A stretch of DNA of 64,000 nucleotides from Marinobacter gudaonensis (GCF_900115175.1 NZ_FOYV01000001.1:2542001-2606000), one strand, 5' to 3'; positions 43,227-52,642 are shown, counted from the first letter of the stretch. Notes: a model not told the origin generated them from the sequence alone. A program made the numbers and translations.

Positions 43227-43362
43227 AAGACTCCCGGGGCTGATGAAGAAAAGTCGTTGTCAGTACAGCAATATAGCAGCGGCGCCGGCCAGCGGCCATG
43301 TCGACCTTTGACGGATCTCATTGACCGCTCAGGCCCTTGTTGCTAGCCTTGCCGCACTTTTT
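43227..43362. promoter_or_regulatory. Divergent promoter region before the cobalamin riboswitch
   Basis: No gene. This segment must hold the promoter of the cNMP/CBS gene (minus) and that of the btu transcript (plus). I see no strong pair of hexamers for either. Confidence 0.4.
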
Positions 43363-43555
43363 CAGGTGTCCGTCGCGAAGCGCGACGGGTGAAACGGGAA
43401 ATCGGTGAGCCTGGCCTGGCCAGCGCGAGTCCGATGCTGCCCCCGCAACGGTAAGCAGGATAACGGCAATCTGATGCGCCACTGTGTCGCGTGACATGGG
43501 AAGGTGATTGCCCGGGAACCGTCGGTTCCGCCTGCCAGCCCGGAGACCGGCCTGG
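43363..43555 (+). ncRNA. Cobalamin (adenosylcobalamin) riboswitch
   Basis: The conserved blocks appear in order: CAGGTG at 43363, the GGGTGAAACGGGAA segment, GATGCTGCCCCCGCAACGG (43433-43451), and the B12 box region GCCAGCCCGGAGACCGGCC near its end. High cobalamin should fold the leader so that btuB is not expressed. About 160 nt of leader follow before the btuB start, with room for the expression platform. Confidence 0.92.
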
Positions 43556-43715
43556 AAAAACACCCGGTGTTGCGGTGGGCGACGCAGGTGGGCGAAATAC
43601 CAGGGCCGTCTGCCGCTTTCCCGTGGCCTGCCTGACCTGCCGCCCGCCCTCCTGCCTGTTCCGCAACAAAACCCAGAATCCCGTGCGGGTGCGCGCGGAG
43701 TGCGGAGCAAAGCTG

Positions 43716-45554
43716 ATGTCCTCAAAATCCTTTCCTGTTGTATTGGCGGGCGTGTCCCTCGCCGCCCTGCCGCTGGCCGTAATGGCCCAGTCTGACACCC
43801 AGGCCGATGCGCTTGATCCCATCGTGGTGACCGCAACCCTCGGGCCACAAACCGTGGGCGAGAGCCTGTCTTCCGTCACCGTGATCGAAAAAGACGACAT
43901 TCGCCGCCAGCAGCCGGCCGAGTTCCGGGACCTGCTGCACGCGCAGCCGGGTGTGAATGTGGTATCGGACGGCAGTTATGGCAAGACCACCAGCGTATTT
44001 CTGCGTGGCGCAGGCAGTGCCGGCACGGTGTTGCTGCTGGATGGCATCCGCCTGCGCTCTGCCTCGGCGGGCATCCCCCCCTGGCAGTTTCTCCCGCCCG
44101 AGCTGATCGAGCGGGTTGAGCTGGTGCGCGGCGCCAAGAGCTCCCTTTACGGGGCGGATGCCGTTGGTGGCGTGGTGCAGGCCTTTACGCTTGAGCCGGA
44201 AGCGGCCCGGCAGGGCTGGGTGGAACTGTCTGGCGGCTCCCACAGCCTTCTGGAATCCACCGCTGGCGTGGCCGGGCGCGAAGGTCGCACCGGCTTTCTT
44301 GTCGGTGGCGTGTATTCGGATACCGACGGAACCAACCTCCGGGCTGGTGGCGAGGACAAGGGCTTTCGCAATGCCGGCGGACTGGCCAAGGTGAGCCACC
44401 GGTTCGACCAGGGCGGTGGGGCCGGTGTCACGGTGTTTCAGTCCGAAGGCAATACCGAGTTTGAGGGTGGCGATACGGACTTTCTGGTTCGCGCCATGGG
44501 CCTGTATCTGGAGGCCGTGGCCAGCGATTACTGGCGTACCCGGATCCAGTTTTCCGAGTCCCGTGACGAGCAGGATACCTTCGGCTCCTTCCCCAGCGTG
44601 TTCGATACCCTGCACCGGTCGGCCCGTTGGGAAAACACCCTCACCGCGGGCGTGCACGAGTTCGTGGTCGGCACCGAGGCAACTGTGGATGAGGTGGAAG
44701 GCACCAGCCAGTTCAGCGAAGACAGCCGCACCAACACCGCCGTTTTTGGCCAGGCCCGCCTGAATTTCGGCCCCACCGATGTGATGGCCAGTGCACGTCT
44801 GGATGACAACGAAGCCTACGGTAAGGAAGAAACCGGCGGCCTCGCCCTCGGTCACCAGTTCGATCAGGCCCACCGGGCACGGGTGAGCTATGCCACCTCT
44901 TTTCGAGCGCCCACCTTCAATGATCTTTACCTGCAGGTACCCTTTTACACCGGCAACCCCGACGTTGATCCGGAAGAGGGTCAGATGGTGGAAATTGGGG
45001 TAAGTGGCCGTTACAGCCATTGGTTCTGGGATGTGGCCGTGTATCAGAACGATGTGGACGATCTGATAACCTTTGTGTCCGACCCCGTAACGTTTGAAGG
45101 GACCGTGGAAAACGTCGAATCCGCGAGGATTCGCGGTATTGAACTGTCTTCAGGTTTCGAAACGGTGAACTGGGATGTGAATGCGGCCATTACCCTGTCC
45201 GACACCGAGAACCGGGATACCGGAGCGCGTCTGCCTCGCCGGTCGGAGCGCAATGTGCGGCTGGACGTGGACCGTCTGTTCGACCAGTGGTCCGTGGGCG
45301 CCAGCGTGATTGCCGAAAGTGACCGCTACAACGATGCCGCCAATAACAGCCGGCTTCCCGGTTACGGAACCCTGGACCTGCGCGCCGCCTGGAATTTCCT
45401 GCCGGGGTGGTCCGCGCAGTTCAAGGTGGATAACGTGCTGGATCGCCGGTACACCACAAGTGGCGGGTTCGACAGTGTTACGTTCGAGCCCTTTGACTAT
45501 CTTGCAGCGGGACGGACGTACCTGGCGTCCATACGCTATGATTTCCGCCAGTAG
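43716..45554 (+). CDS. btuB: TonB-dependent vitamin B12 receptor BtuB
   Basis: 612 residues. Signal peptide cleaved near VMA-Q (residue 24), TonB box DPIVVTAT (34-41), plug domain (DDIRRQQPAEFRDLLHAQPGV; RGAGSAGTVLLLDGIRL) and a 22-strand barrel that closes with ASIRYDFRQ. It takes up cobalamin across the outer membrane using TonB energy. The riboswitch upstream and btuF-C-D downstream support the specificity. The ATG at 43716 is chosen because it begins with the signal peptide and has GGAG ahead; the longer open frame extends into the riboswitch. Confidence 0.93.
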   Translation: MSSKSFPVVLAGVSLAALPLAVMAQSDTQADALDPIVVTATLGPQTVGESLSSVTVIEKDDIRRQQPAEFRDLLHAQPGVNVVSDGSYGKTTSVFLRGAGSAGTVLLLDGIRLRSASAGIPPWQFLPPELIERVELVRGAKSSLYGADAVGGVVQAFTLEPEAARQGWVELSGGSHSLLESTAGVAGREGRTGFLVGGVYSDTDGTNLRAGGEDKGFRNAGGLAKVSHRFDQGGGAGVTVFQSEGNTEFEGGDTDFLVRAMGLYLEAVASDYWRTRIQFSESRDEQDTFGSFPSVFDTLHRSARWENTLTAGVHEFVVGTEATVDEVEGTSQFSEDSRTNTAVFGQARLNFGPTDVMASARLDDNEAYGKEETGGLALGHQFDQAHRARVSYATSFRAPTFNDLYLQVPFYTGNPDVDPEEGQMVEIGVSGRYSHWFWDVAVYQNDVDDLITFVSDPVTFEGTVENVESARIRGIELSSGFETVNWDVNAAITLSDTENRDTGARLPRRSERNVRLDVDRLFDQWSVGASVIAESDRYNDAANNSRLPGYGTLDLRAAWNFLPGWSAQFKVDNVLDRRYTTSGGFDSVTFEPFDYLAAGRTYLASIRYDFRQ

Positions 45555-45584
45555 TCCCATTCACTGACCCATGATGCCAGCGCC

Positions 45585-46463
45585 ATGATCCAGCGCGGAT
45601 TCGTTCTGCTTGTCGCCTGCCTTGTTCTGATGCCATCCCCGGCGCAGGCGATGTGCGCCGGGGATGCGCTGGGCAGGCAGGTGTGCCTGGAGGCGCCGGC
45701 GAGGCGAGTGGTTTCCCTGTCTCCCGGTGCCACCGAGCTTTTGTTTTCGGCCGGCGCCGGCGACCGGGTGGTGGCGGTGAGTGCCTGGAGCGATTACCCG
45801 GCAGAAGCCGCCAACCTGCCACAAGTGGGCGACAGTAATCGCCTGGATCTGGAAGCCATTGTGTCCCTGGCGCCGGAGCTGGTGGTGGCCTGGGTCGATG
45901 GCAATTCCCGGAGCCAGCTGGAGCGGCTCGCGGACCTCGGCATCACCGTCTTCTGGCTGGCCCCGCGTACCTTTGACGACATCGCCGTCGCCGTTGAAAA
46001 TCTGGCACTGTTGACGGGCAATTCGGCTATCGGGAAGCGTCGCGCAGACGCCTTCCGGGCGGATATCGCTGAGCTTCAGGCGCGCTACGACGGCGCCGGC
46101 CCGGTGCGGGTGTTCTTCCAGATCTGGGACCAGCCGCTGATGACCGTCAACCGGGAAGAGCTGATCAGCAAGGCCATCGAGCTGTGTGGTGGGGTCAACG
46201 TGTTCGGCCACCTGCCGCGACTGGTGCCACGGCTCAGCATTGAGGCGGTGCTGGCGGCCAATCCGCAAGCCATCGTTACCGCCGGCGAAGCGGGCAAGGA
46301 TAACTGGCTGGGGATTTGGCAACAGTACCCGGAGCTGACCGCCGTGTCAGCCGGCAACCTGTTCCTGGAACCGCCGGATCTGCTGGCGCGACCCACCCTC
46401 CGCTTTGCCGAAGGTGCGCGCCACCTGTGCCAGACCCTGGAGCAGGCCCGTGCCAATCTCTAG
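45585..46463 (+). CDS. btuF: Cobalamin-binding periplasmic protein BtuF
   Basis: 292 residues with a signal peptide (cleavage near AQA, residue 22). It has the class III substrate-binding form of BtuF: VVSLSPGATELLFSAGAGDR, then VVAVSAWSDYP and LPQVGD. It delivers B12 to BtuCD. It lies 30 nt after btuB and overlaps btuC by 14 nt. Confidence 0.92.
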   Translation: MIQRGFVLLVACLVLMPSPAQAMCAGDALGRQVCLEAPARRVVSLSPGATELLFSAGAGDRVVAVSAWSDYPAEAANLPQVGDSNRLDLEAIVSLAPELVVAWVDGNSRSQLERLADLGITVFWLAPRTFDDIAVAVENLALLTGNSAIGKRRADAFRADIAELQARYDGAGPVRVFFQIWDQPLMTVNREELISKAIELCGGVNVFGHLPRLVPRLSIEAVLAANPQAIVTAGEAGKDNWLGIWQQYPELTAVSAGNLFLEPPDLLARPTLRFAEGARHLCQTLEQARANL

Positions 46464-47424
46464 TTATTCCAGACCCCTGATTGTGCTGCTGCTAGCCGCC
46501 CTGGCGGCGGCACTGCTGTCGGTGAGTGTCGGTAGTACTTCCATTGGCATCGAGGACACGCTGCGCGTGGTTACCGGTGGCGGCAGCGCTCTGCAACAGA
46601 CCCTGATTCTGGAGCTTCGACTGCCGCGCACCCTGAGTGCCTTCGCCACCGGTGGGCTGCTGGCGGTAGCCGGCGCCCTGATGCAGGTGCTGCTGCGCAA
46701 TCCGCTGGCCGATCCCTATGTGCTTGGGCTATCCGGCGGGGCCGCCGTGGGCGCCCTGCTGGCCATGCTGGGCGGTGCCGCCGGCTTCCTGGTGTCCGGT
46801 TCGGCTTTTGCCGGTGCCCTGCTGGCGACTCTGCTGGTGTTCGGCCTGGCCCATGGCAGTGGCAGCTGGACGCCATCGCGGCTGTTACTGACAGGTGTGG
46901 TAGTGGCCGCAGGCTGGGGCGCTATCATCACCCTGATCCTGTCGATGACGCCGGCCAGTCGGCTGCCTGGCATGCTGTACTGGCTGATGGGTGATCTGTC
47001 CCACGCCGCCACGCCCTGGCCCGGCCTGATCATCCTGGTGCTGGTGTGTGTACTGGTCTTCCCCCTGGGGCGGGCTTTGAATGTTCTGGCCAGGGGCTCC
47101 CTGCAGGCGGCGGCACTCGGCGTGTCGGTGCGGCCCCTGGAGTGGTCCATCTACCTCATGGCCAGTCTGCTGACGGCCACGGCGGTGACCATGGCCGGCT
47201 CGGTGGGGTTTGTGGGCCTGGTGGTGCCCCATATGCTGCGGCTGGTCCTGGGTAACGACCAGCGACTGGTGCTGCCAGCGTGCGCCCTGGCCGGGGGCAC
47301 TTTGCTGGTAATGGCGGATACCCTGGCGCGGGTGGTGATTGCGCCGGAGCAGTTGCCGGTGGGCGTGATTACTGCGCTGCTCGGTGTTCCCACGTTCCTG
47401 TATCTGTTGTACCGGAGTCGATGA
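46450..47424 (+). CDS. btuC: Cobalamin ABC transporter permease BtuC
   Basis: 324 residues of the FecCD family with about ten membrane spans. Family features include LRLPRTLSAFATGGLLAVAG, NPLADPYVLGLSGGAA and VGFVGLVVPHMLR. The likely start is the GTG at 46450 with GGAG 7 nt upstream, inside the end of btuF; an ATG 45 nt earlier would add a charged stretch unlike the family. The stop overlaps the btuD start. Confidence 0.91.
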   Translation: MPISSYSRPLIVLLLAALAAALLSVSVGSTSIGIEDTLRVVTGGGSALQQTLILELRLPRTLSAFATGGLLAVAGALMQVLLRNPLADPYVLGLSGGAAVGALLAMLGGAAGFLVSGSAFAGALLATLLVFGLAHGSGSWTPSRLLLTGVVVAAGWGAIITLILSMTPASRLPGMLYWLMGDLSHAATPWPGLIILVLVCVLVFPLGRALNVLARGSLQAAALGVSVRPLEWSIYLMASLLTATAVTMAGSVGFVGLVVPHMLRLVLGNDQRLVLPACALAGGTLLVMADTLARVVIAPEQLPVGVITALLGVPTFLYLLYRSR

Positions 47425-48188
47425 TGACGCGCCTGACCACAGAATCGCTGATCATCGATATTCCGGGGCGTGCTTCCGGTGCGCCGCTGGATCTGGCCAT
47501 CGAGCCGGGGCAGGTGTGGGGGGTGTTGGGTCCCAATGGCGTGGGCAAAACCACCCTGTTGCATACGCTAGCGGGGTTGCGGGAGCTCAGAAGCGGAGAC
47601 CTGCGACTTGATGGAACCCCGCTGCGTGACATCGGCCGCAAAACCCTCTCGCAACGGATCGGCCTCGTATTTCAGGACCGGCAGGATGGATTCCCGGCAA
47701 CGGTTCTGGAAACCGCCCTGATCGGTCGACATCCCTGGTTGTCCGCCTGGCAGATGGAGAGTGGTGATGACCTGGCGATTGCAGAGCGAGCCCTCGAAAC
47801 CCTTGATGTCATTCACCTGAAAGATCGTCTGATCAATACCCTCTCCGGTGGCGAACGCCAGCGGGTGGCCATTGCCACCCTGATGACCCAAAGCCCGGAG
47901 ATCTGGCTTCTGGACGAGCCGACCAATCACCTGGATCTACAGCACCAGACCGCCGTCATGACCCTGCTGCGCCACCAGGCAAAATGCGATCGGGCGGTCT
48001 TTATGTGCCTCCACGACCTCAACCTGGCTGCGCGATGGTGCGACCAGATCCTTCTGCTGTACCCAGACGGCCAGGCCTGCTGGGGCCCGGCCCGGGACAT
48101 GCTGGTGACCTCGGCACTTGAAAGCCTGTTCGGCCAGCGCTTGCTCTCTGCGGAACTGGACGGCTTCCCAGTGTTTGTACCAGGCTGA
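47424..48188 (+). CDS. btuD: Cobalamin ABC transporter ATPase BtuD
   Basis: 254 residues. Walker A GPNGVGKTT, Q loop VFQDRQDGF, signature LSGGERQRV, Walker B WLLDEPTNHLD and switch His in CLHDL are all intact. It powers uptake through BtuC. Two ATG codons overlap the btuC stop (47421 and 47424); the second has the better distance to GGAG. Confidence 0.92.
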   Translation: MTRLTTESLIIDIPGRASGAPLDLAIEPGQVWGVLGPNGVGKTTLLHTLAGLRELRSGDLRLDGTPLRDIGRKTLSQRIGLVFQDRQDGFPATVLETALIGRHPWLSAWQMESGDDLAIAERALETLDVIHLKDRLINTLSGGERQRVAIATLMTQSPEIWLLDEPTNHLDLQHQTAVMTLLRHQAKCDRAVFMCLHDLNLAARWCDQILLLYPDGQACWGPARDMLVTSALESLFGQRLLSAELDGFPVFVPG

Positions 48189-48409
48189 TTTCCCGCCTGG
48201 CCAGGCCCCAACCCCGGCGGCAGCCGGGCGACTCCACCCCTGCAAATGTTAAATGTAGTCAAGCGCTAAGGCGTGATCCTGTGGTTGTGATAAAAGTGAT
48301 GATTCACGTCATTTAACTATGTACCCCTGTGCTACGCTGGGGATGTGTTGGGCGCACTCCAACGGAGACTGTGTGGCCTGAACCACTCGATCACTGAGAG
48401 ACTCACTTG
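48189..48409 (+). promoter_or_regulatory. Gap between btuD and the solute-binding-like gene
   Basis: 221 nt without a gene. It holds a small palindrome GCCTGGCCAGGC just after btuD, and a TA-rich stretch with TGTGCTACGCT near 48330 that could be an extended -10 for the next gene. Confidence 0.35.
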
Positions 48410-49150
48410 ATGAGAGTAGGCCTGCTGATTCTGGCAGCATTCTGGTTCGCTCCGGTTTCATCTCAAACGCTCCAGATCATGGGATCGAGTGAGGGTTTTC
48501 TCCCATTCTATTACGGCCACAGCCTGGATAAGGGCATTCTGGCCGAGGTGATCCAGGAGTTTAGTCAGGAGACCGGTATTGCCGCCGAGTTCCGCCCCAT
48601 GCCCCGTAAACGGCAGGCCTGGGCCCTGGAAAACGGACACGCCAACGCGGTTTTCGCCAACCCACTGTGGATGCCGCTGCCTGACCGCATGCACGCCATA
48701 GGACCGGTGTTAACCTGGCGGGATCGAGTGTTCGCGCAACCTGGCCATAAACCCCTTTCCTTCGATGATCTTCAGGGCAGCGTCTGCCTGCGACGATGGT
48801 TTGTTTACAGTGACCAGCTTGAGCGGCGCCTCAGTGCCAATCTGGTACGCCTGGACGCGTACGATGCCCAGCAGATGCTGAGCATTTTTCTGCAAAAACG
48901 GTGCGATTACATCGTCATGAATGAGCTGGAGTTCCGGTTTCTGGCCCAGCTGCTGGGATTCGATCCGGATGGTTACAGCACCGGACTGATCGACGCCGAG
49001 TGGCCGGTTTACCTGGGCATCCTGAAAACCGAGAATGCGTTGATTCAGGCGGCGGAAGCGTTTTTCGCTGGCTACAGGATTGACGTGGAGGCCCTGCTTC
49101 CCGGATTGCCGCCTCCGGACCAGAGCCTCTCGATTCATCCGGATCCGTAG
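48410..49150 (+). CDS. Periplasmic solute-binding-like protein (SBP_bac_3 type)
   Basis: 246 residues with a short signal peptide (cleavage near VSS-Q). The pattern FLPFYYGHSLDKGILAEVIQEFSQETG is that of amino-acid-type solute-binding proteins, in which a family-3 domain binds a small ligand. No ABC permease or ATPase genes are next to it, so it may be a free-standing sensor or binding protein. The ATG at 48410 directly follows a TTG at 48407. A weak GAGAG is upstream. Confidence 0.75.
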   Translation: MRVGLLILAAFWFAPVSSQTLQIMGSSEGFLPFYYGHSLDKGILAEVIQEFSQETGIAAEFRPMPRKRQAWALENGHANAVFANPLWMPLPDRMHAIGPVLTWRDRVFAQPGHKPLSFDDLQGSVCLRRWFVYSDQLERRLSANLVRLDAYDAQQMLSIFLQKRCDYIVMNELEFRFLAQLLGFDPDGYSTGLIDAEWPVYLGILKTENALIQAAEAFFAGYRIDVEALLPGLPPPDQSLSIHPDP

Positions 49151-49165
49151 GGCGGCTGACCGCCC
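49150..49165. terminator. Short GC hairpin after the solute-binding-like gene
   Basis: GGGCGG and CCGCCC pair around a CTGA loop, directly at the stop codon and just before the end of the b561 remnant on the other strand. No T run follows. Confidence 0.35.
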
Positions 49166-49168
49166 GAG

Positions 49169-49404
49169 TCAGGCCATTCGCTTCATGGTCCGGTCTCCCA
49201 GCACGAACTGATGTGCCAGGGCAGCGGCGACATGTAAGCCAATCATCGCCCACAACACGTTGGCGCGCAGATCGTGGACTTCCTGAGTCCCAGCGCCTTG
49301 AACCAGACTTCGCTGGCAAGGTTCACGAGCAGAAGAACCGCCATAACCCAGTGCATCACCCGGGAAACGGCCCCGAACCGATTTTCGGCATCCATCAGTG
49401 TCAT
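49169..49404 (-). pseudogene. Cytochrome b561 remnant (internal deletion plus frameshift)
   Basis: One frame from the ATG at 49404 encodes a first b561 helix (RFGAVSRVMHWVMAVLLLVN). It then loses sense near 49290. The other frame encodes VHDLRANVLWAMIGLHVAAALAHQ and an end close to that of the b561 C-terminus (last helix with two His, then the basic tail). About 90-100 residues of the usual ~175 are missing between them, and the frames differ, so the gene cannot make a b561. It begins in the stop of the ArnT-like gene (TGATG), which suggests it was once the last gene of that operon. Confidence 0.75.
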
Positions 49405-51155
49405 CACATGCCTCCGTTGGCAAAGGGCGCCGGGGTGGTGAAGCGCCGGATCCGCTGCGGCGGCGCGCATTCGGGTTTCATCTGGGCATCGCTGAGTAGC
49501 AGGTACTGTTCCCGGTGGGCTGTTCCCAGGAGCGTTGCGCCGGTGTTGTCGAAGCATTGCAGGGCCTGGCTTTTGGCAATCAGTAGAAAGCTGTTATCGG
49601 TTTCTTTCATCCACAGCCAGGCGTTGCGGTTTTCCTCTTCAAGACTGCTGAAGTAGCTGAAATGGGTGAAATCGGATTTGGAGAACAGGATGAACTGTTC
49701 ACTGAAGTCGATCATTCCCAGCTGCGCGCCAGCGGGCATCTGCTGCTCGGCAGCCGCCAGGATGTTTCTCGGGGTTCGCAGGGGCTCCAGGATTCGATAG
49801 CCCCAGGTGGACAGCAGCAGCCAGCTCACCATCAGCGCAACGAACAGGCGGCCCATTGCCCGCGAGCGCCAGAACCCGAACAGGCTGAGCAGCCATATCG
49901 TTCCCAGGGCACACACCAGCGTGCCCGCCTCGTGCAGGCGCGAAGGGTCGCTGCTGTAATCGCTGACTTTCTCCACAAGCCTGGGGTAATCGTTCCAGGC
50001 CAGAATGCCCACGGCAATCAGGGCCGCTCCCAGCACGAAGTGCAGGGCGGTGAGTACCGGCGGGAACCATCTGGCCGGTTTCTGGCTGCTGGCAATCGGG
50101 GCCAGCACCAGTGCCAGCATCGGCAGCGCGGGCAGCAGATAGACACCCCGTTTGCCGGGGCTGAGGCTGAAAAACACAATTACCAGGGCAATCCAGGCCA
50201 GCAGCACTGTGATCAGGGGGCGATACCGCGCAGTTTCGGAGAGCGGCCGGAGCAGGGCCAGAAGTAGCAGCGGCAGGGGGAACCAGAGCGCGGGGATCAC
50301 GCTGGTGAGGTAGTAGTACCAGGGCTGGATATGGCCCCAGGAGTCGGCATAGCGCTCTCCGGTCTGCTTGAACAGGATATTGTTCCGGTAGGCCAGGGCC
50401 TCCTCGGTGCCGAGGTGGTTCACGTACAGCACCATGGGAATCAGCCAGGCAGCAACCACTGCCAGCATCACCAGTGGGCCCAGGGCGCAGCGCCACTGCA
50501 GGGTGCCGGCAAACAGCGACCGGTCCCGATATTTCATCGCCAGTATGGGCAGGAGCATCAGTGCCGGCAGAAACCCGACCCCCTTGGTAATGATTCCGAG
50601 CCCCATGAACGCCCAGCCAACGAAGTACCAGGCCCAGGCCGGCCCCAGGAAAAAGTGCCGGATCAGGCCGTAGCAGGCCACCGTGATCCAGCAGGCCACC
50701 ATGGCATCAATCTGGGCCCTCTGGGCCTGAATCAGGAATTGCGGAGCCAGCATCAGCAGCATGACGGCAATGGCACCGGTGCGCTGGTTCCACAACCGGG
50801 TGCCCAGATCAAACACCAGACCGAGGATCAGCAGGCTGCACAAGGCACTGGGCAGGAGGAAGGCGACGTTCAGGTTGCCGGTCAGCCAGTAGAACAGGGC
50901 GATGCTCCACATGAACACCGGTGGTTTGTCAGGGTAGAACTCGCTGCCGCGCATGGGGATCAACCACTGGCCGGAGTCCACCATTTCACGGGCGATTTCT
51001 GCGAATCGGGGCTCATCGGCGGGCCAGGGCGAGCGCAGGCCCACGCCGGACAGAATCATGATGGCTGCGAACGCCAGCAACAGCAGCAAGAGGCGGTTGC
51101 GTGAGAGGTTGAACAGGGTTTCCGGAAGGTGTCGTACCAGGGGTGATGCGGGCAT
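49404..51155 (-). CDS. ArnT-like GT39 glycosyltransferase
   Basis: 583 residues, about twelve membrane spans followed by a periplasmic C-terminal part. The catalytic acidic motif is present in the first periplasmic loop (WPADEPRFAEIAREM), as is YPDKPP in the same loop. The family (PMT/ArnT) moves a sugar from undecaprenyl phosphate to lipid A or another envelope acceptor. The operon also has a polyprenyl-phosphate glycosyltransferase and a VTT-domain membrane protein, and a PmrA-type box stands ahead of it, so lipid A modification is the likely role. Which sugar is moved is not known; no aminoarabinose synthesis genes are seen here. Confidence 0.88.
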   Translation of the reverse strand: MPASPLVRHLPETLFNLSRNRLLLLLLAFAAIMILSGVGLRSPWPADEPRFAEIAREMVDSGQWLIPMRGSEFYPDKPPVFMWSIALFYWLTGNLNVAFLLPSALCSLLILGLVFDLGTRLWNQRTGAIAVMLLMLAPQFLIQAQRAQIDAMVACWITVACYGLIRHFFLGPAWAWYFVGWAFMGLGIITKGVGFLPALMLLPILAMKYRDRSLFAGTLQWRCALGPLVMLAVVAAWLIPMVLYVNHLGTEEALAYRNNILFKQTGERYADSWGHIQPWYYYLTSVIPALWFPLPLLLLALLRPLSETARYRPLITVLLAWIALVIVFFSLSPGKRGVYLLPALPMLALVLAPIASSQKPARWFPPVLTALHFVLGAALIAVGILAWNDYPRLVEKVSDYSSDPSRLHEAGTLVCALGTIWLLSLFGFWRSRAMGRLFVALMVSWLLLSTWGYRILEPLRTPRNILAAAEQQMPAGAQLGMIDFSEQFILFSKSDFTHFSYFSSLEEENRNAWLWMKETDNSFLLIAKSQALQCFDNTGATLLGTAHREQYLLLSDAQMKPECAPPQRIRRFTTPAPFANGGM

Positions 51156-51164
51156 GGGTGGGTC

Positions 51165-51833
51165 TCAGTGCGTGTCGGAAACAGAATCAGCCAGGCGCCT
51201 GGCCCGTTGGTTGTGGTAAAGCAAGGCGCCGATCACGGAGGCCAGGATGAAGACGCCGCTGCTGATGGCCAACTGATAGCTGTCGGCGCTGCCGATGCCG
51301 GCGCCGGCGAGGGCAAATACCAGCATCTGGGGCAGGTAGCCGAGTGTGCTGCCCGCGAGGAATGGGTAAAAACGGATGCCGGAGCAGCCGGCGACCAGAT
51401 TGGTGACCAGATTGCTGCCCACGGGCAGAAGCCGCACCATCATTACCTTGATCAGGGGCTGGTCACGAAACAGACGGTCGAACTGCTGCATACGGTGCCC
51501 GAATCGCTGTTGCAGGGACTTGGCCAGTAGCCAGCGGGCGGTCAGGAAGCAGCCGGCGGCACCCATGGCCGTGGCCAGAGTGGAGATCGCGGTGCCATTA
51601 AGCCCGCCGAGCGCAAAGCCGGAAACAAACGCCAGTACCTGCCTGGGCGCGCCCAGGCCCGTGAACACAGCCCCGGAGAGCGTCAGACCAAGCAGTCCGG
51701 CGGCGCCATGGGTTTGCAGGTAATCGGCCACGGCGTTCTGGTTGGTGATAAAGTCGAGCCAGCCGTAGTGGATGGTCAGATAGCCAAACAGTACCAGCGC
51801 TGCAAAGGCCAGCCAGCGGGAACCGTTGGGCAT
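51165..51833 (-). CDS. VTT-domain (TVP38/TMEM64 family) membrane protein
   Basis: 222 residues with about five or six hydrophobic segments and the VTT/SNARE-associated pattern (GAPRQVLAFVSGFALGG; RLLPVGSNLVTNLVAG). Proteins of the DedA/VTT superfamily help flip or recycle lipids, including undecaprenyl phosphate in several bacteria. Between two genes that use polyprenyl-phosphate sugar, it may supply or recycle this carrier. It lies 1 nt after the glycosyltransferase stop and 9 nt before the ArnT-like gene. Confidence 0.88.
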   Translation of the reverse strand: MPNGSRWLAFAALVLFGYLTIHYGWLDFITNQNAVADYLQTHGAAGLLGLTLSGAVFTGLGAPRQVLAFVSGFALGGLNGTAISTLATAMGAAGCFLTARWLLAKSLQQRFGHRMQQFDRLFRDQPLIKVMMVRLLPVGSNLVTNLVAGCSGIRFYPFLAGSTLGYLPQMLVFALAGAGIGSADSYQLAISSGVFILASVIGALLYHNQRARRLADSVSDTH

Positions 51834-51834
51834 C

Positions 51835-52602
51835 TCAGGAACGCTCCGCTAACGACGCCCGGGCGTCGGCCTCGGCCGATTCCCGGATCATCGGCACCCG
51901 GGTGCGATGCAGCAGCCAAAGCACTCCGAGCAGATCAACGATGCCGGCCCAGGCCCGGTTCCAGGCGTTGTATTTGGAGGTGCCGGCGGTTCGGGGCCGG
52001 TGGTTGACCTCCACCACGGCTATCTCTCCGCCAATACCGCGCACCAGCGCCGGGATAAAGCGGTGGCCATGGTCGAACCAGGGCAGCTTCAGGAAGGTGT
52101 CCCGCGGAAACAGCTTCAGGCCGCAGCCGGTATCGGGTACCCCGTCATGGAGCAGGGCGTCGCGAACGCGGTTGGCCAGCTTCGACTGGAATCGCTTCCA
52201 TGCCGTGTCCTTGCGGTTCTTACGATAGCCGGCGATGCAGAAATCCGGATTGGTCAGCGTGTTGGCTTTCTGCAGCAGCGCGGGAATGTCAGCCGGGTCA
52301 TTCTGGCCGTCGCCGTCCATGGTGACGATCAACCGGCTGCGGGCCCGACGAATGCCGGAGGCCAGTGCACCGCTCTGGCCAATGCTCTGGTCGTGGCGAA
52401 CCGTGACCAGTCGTCCCCCGAGGGCCCGGGCGGTCCGGATCGCGGTATCGAGGGTATTGTCGGTGCTGCCGTCGTCCACCAGTACCACTTCGAAGCCATG
52501 GTAGTCCCGCATCACACCGAAGGCCTCGATAAGCAGGCTGGCAATGTTGGCCGCTTCGTCCTTGGCTGGAATAACCAGCGAGAGAGTTCTTTCCTGGCCC
52601 AT
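51835..52602 (-). CDS. Polyprenyl-phosphate glycosyltransferase, GT2
   Basis: 255 residues. GT2 domain features: VIPAKDEAANI, VLVDDGSTDNT and the DxD-type TMDGDGQNDP, as in ArnC and dolichyl-phosphate mannose synthase. It lacks a pair of C-terminal membrane helices seen in ArnC, but a hydrophobic segment (WAGIVDLLGVLWLL) is present. It would load the sugar on undecaprenyl phosphate for the ArnT-like enzyme. The ATG at 52602 follows AAGGA; a TTG is directly before it. It is the first gene after the PmrA box at 52659. Confidence 0.9.
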   Translation of the reverse strand: MGQERTLSLVIPAKDEAANIASLLIEAFGVMRDYHGFEVVLVDDGSTDNTLDTAIRTARALGGRLVTVRHDQSIGQSGALASGIRRARSRLIVTMDGDGQNDPADIPALLQKANTLTNPDFCIAGYRKNRKDTAWKRFQSKLANRVRDALLHDGVPDTGCGLKLFPRDTFLKLPWFDHGHRFIPALVRGIGGEIAVVEVNHRPRTAGTSKYNAWNRAWAGIVDLLGVLWLLHRTRVPMIRESAEADARASLAERS

Positions 52603-52642
52603 CAAGCATCATCCTTAGAAAAGGGAGTTGGCGATGGGCAGG

